Of a DNA stretch of 6,859 nt, positions 5,098-6,859 are shown one piece after another. This DNA is from Pelotomaculum sp. UBA5255 (GTDB taxonomy: Bacteria > Bacillota > Desulfotomaculia > Desulfotomaculales > Pelotomaculaceae), in contig DHTR01000070.1 in NCBI GenBank assembly GCA_002408725.1, positions 1,532 through 8,390 of the forward strand, in the 5' to 3' direction. How positions within the stretch are numbered: position 1 is the stretch's first letter; every line of letters begins with the position of its first letter. Under the pieces are notes generated by a model that was not told the origin of the DNA, searched no databases, and was given only the letters and a program-made list of their open reading frames with translations. Position numbers and translations under genes: made by a program.

Positions 5098-6859
5098 TTA
5101 ACCTGCTTGTTCAACCTTATTGATCAGCTCGTCGCAGTCAAGGATAATGCTGATGTCCCCATCTTCAAGGATGGCGCAACCTGACACGCTCCTGACGCGT
5201 CCCAGGTAGCTGGAAAGCCCCTTGATCACGATTTGCTGCAGGCCCACCACCTCGTCAACAAACAGGCAGCATTTCCTTTCGTCAGTTTCTATTACAATTA
5301 AAATACCGTCGGTTAGTTGGTAGTAAACGGGTTTGATTCTGTAAAATTCATGCAGGCGGACAACCGGCAAAAGCTCTCCCCGGATGCTGACAACTTCAAG
5401 GCCGTCCGGTGTGCGGGTTATCTGGTCGCTTTTGGGCTGCAATGACTCTCTAATGGAATTGCTGGGAATGGTATAGCGGTTGTTGCTGACCTTAACCACC
5501 ATTCCCTCAATGATGGCCAGGGTCAGGGGAATACGCACAATAAAAATAGTACCGGCGCCCACCTTGCTGCGGATGTCCACCTTGCCTCGCAGCTTTTCAA
5601 TATTTCGCTTTACGACGTCCATGCCGACCCCTCTGCCGGAGATATCCGATAATTTTTCAGCGGTGGAAAAGCCGGGCTCAAAGATCAGTTTCCAGACTTC
5701 TTCATCCTTAAGAAAATCCTTTTCCTCACTCTTGATTAAACCCCGCTCCAGTGCTTTGCGCATTATTTTTTCCGGATCCAGCCCCCTTCCGTCATCTTTT
5801 ACCACAATCCATACTTCCCCTGCAGAGTGCTTGGCTTCTATGGTTACCCGGCCCGTTTCCGGCTTACCCAGCGCTTTTCGTTCCTCCGGGCTTTCAATGC
5901 CGTGATCCAGCGCGTTGCGAATAATGTGGACCAGCGGGTCGGAAATCTGCTCGATAATTGTCTTATCTACTTCTGTTTCTTCACCGAAGATTTCCAGGAC
6001 AACTTTTTTATTGGATTTTTGAGCCAGGTCACGCACGAGACGGACCATTTTCCGGAAGGTTCCGTTCAACGGGATCATTCTCATCGACATTGCCACTTCC
6101 TGAATACCCCTGGTTATTTTGTCCAGTTGAACGACGGCCTTTTCCATGCGTTCCAGTTGCTGACCCGTCAAAGTGCTTGCAACCATGGCTCCGGAAATAA
6201 CCAGTTCTCCCACCAGGTCTAAAAGTTTGTCAATTTTCTCAAGGTCAACCCTGATGGCCTGCTGCTGCGTGGCTAATGAATGCTTCCCGGTACGGTTGTC
6301 AGCCTGTTTGGCGCCGGCGCTTTCTTTCGCTACGAAGCCCTGGTCGGGGGCTGCCGCCGTCGGCTGTCCCTGTTCCTTTTCCAGCTTTAAGTTTGCCGTC
6401 TGCTCCCGGGTACAATCTTCGTTTTGACTGTCACCGGCAGAACCTCCGGACAAGCTGTTCAAATAATCCACCAGTTCTTTTTTCCCGGGCACTTCCGGTG
6501 TCAGGCCCTGGCTTACCTGCTGAATGCCGTCACGCAGGGCGTCGATGGCAATGAACAAAAAAGAAATTGTAACTGCTTCACAGGTCTTTTCATCGTTTCT
6601 GATCTGGTCGAGGATCATTTCAGCCTGCCGGCTTACTTCCTCCAGGTCACCGTAGCCAAAGAAACCGGCATTTCCTTTGATACTGTGCATGGCGCGGCAA
6701 GCAACGTCTGCATATTCCGGGTTATCAGGCAATCTTTCCAGAGCCAGCAGGGCTTTTTCAGCTTCGTCCAGCAACCCCCGACTTTCCTCTACAAAGCAGG
6801 AGGTCATTTCAGGAGAGGAAAGGAAGTCCTCTTCAATTTCTGGTGACGGGGTGACCTCA
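5098..6859 (-). CDS. cheA: CheA chemotaxis histidine kinase (5' end outside window)
   Basis: Sensor-coupled kinase that autophosphorylates and passes phosphate to CheY/CheB-type receivers. Numbering from the first internal ATG (6807): P1 phosphotransfer domain 1-105 with the phospho-histidine at H41 (MHSIKGNAGFFGY); a low-complexity Q/E/A linker about 120-185; P3 dimerisation helices about 187-245; P4 ATPase 246-430 with N box HIIRNALDHG (293-302), G1 DDGRG (338-342), F box FEPGFST (376-382) and G2 GRGVGMD (391-397); P5 CheW-like domain 432-565. All catalytic motifs look intact. The response-regulator-docking P2 domain is not recognisable; only the linker occupies its place. The ATG at 6807 has no Shine-Dalgarno, and the frame stays open to the right edge with acidic, Pro/Ser-containing residues, so the true start is probably beyond the window. 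Confidence 0.97.
   Translation of the reverse strand, partial: EVTPSPEIEEDFLSSPEMTSCFVEESRGLLDEAEKALLALERLPDNPEYADVACRAMHSIKGNAGFFGYGDLEEVSRQAEMILDQIRNDEKTCEAVTISFLFIAIDALRDGIQQVSQGLTPEVPGKKELVDYLNSLSGGSAGDSQNEDCTREQTANLKLEKEQGQPTAAAPDQGFVAKESAGAKQADNRTGKHSLATQQQAIRVDLEKIDKLLDLVGELVISGAMVASTLTGQQLERMEKAVVQLDKITRGIQEVAMSMRMIPLNGTFRKMVRLVRDLAQKSNKKVVLEIFGEETEVDKTIIEQISDPLVHIIRNALDHGIESPEERKALGKPETGRVTIEAKHSAGEVWIVVKDDGRGLDPEKIMRKALERGLIKSEEKDFLKDEEVWKLIFEPGFSTAEKLSDISGRGVGMDVVKRNIEKLRGKVDIRSKVGAGTIFIVRIPLTLAIIEGMVVKVSNNRYTIPSNSIRESLQPKSDQITRTPDGLEVVSIRGELLPVVRLHEFYRIKPVYYQLTDGILIVIETDERKCCLFVDEVVGLQQIVIKGLSSYLGRVRSVSGCAILEDGDISIILDCDELINKVEQAG

Noticed and set aside
5098..6807. ATG at 6807 as the true start of cheA
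   Set aside because: No Shine-Dalgarno precedes it and the frame continues open to the window edge, so the gene is treated as 5'-partial.

Overview
The window is a chemosensory gene cluster, and every gene reads leftward on the minus strand. In transcription order it holds cheA (5' end outside the window), cheW, a short cheR, and a very long methyl-accepting chemotaxis protein (MCP) gene whose 3' end runs off the left edge. cheA, cheW and cheR are 24 to 50 bases apart, cheW and cheR each have a near-perfect Shine-Dalgarno, and the three are probably one operon. The MCP gene follows a 191-base gap that contains weak hairpins and a possible promoter.

Base composition is near 50% GC by eye. The purine-rich ribosome sites (GGAGGTGA, AGGAGGGG, AGGGGAGGGG), two GTG starts and the gene styles suggest an anaerobic Firmicute of the Clostridia (Desulfotomaculum/Pelotomaculum-like). 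This is inference; a deltaproteobacterium is not excluded. No RNA gene, insertion sequence, integrase or CRISPR array was seen.

Region by region: 6859-5098 is the CheA histidine kinase (phosphotransfer, dimerisation, ATPase and CheW-like domains, no recognisable P2). 5073-4567 is the CheW coupling protein with an acidic N-terminal tail. 4516-3902 is a CheR-type methyltransferase reduced to its catalytic domain. 3901-3711 is non-coding or regulatory. 3710-1 is the MCP: two membrane helices around an extracytoplasmic helical sensor of about 160 residues, then about 17 concatenated HAMP-like units interrupted by one PAS domain, then the first half of the MCP signalling hairpin.

Together these would form a receptor-CheW-CheA signalling array with its own receptor methyltransferase. 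CheY, CheB, CheC and CheD are not in the window. The most striking element is the receptor. Its HAMP-like units repeat with a strict 45/46-residue alternation (91 residues per pair), and a five-unit block of exactly 226 residues is repeated in tandem without gaps.
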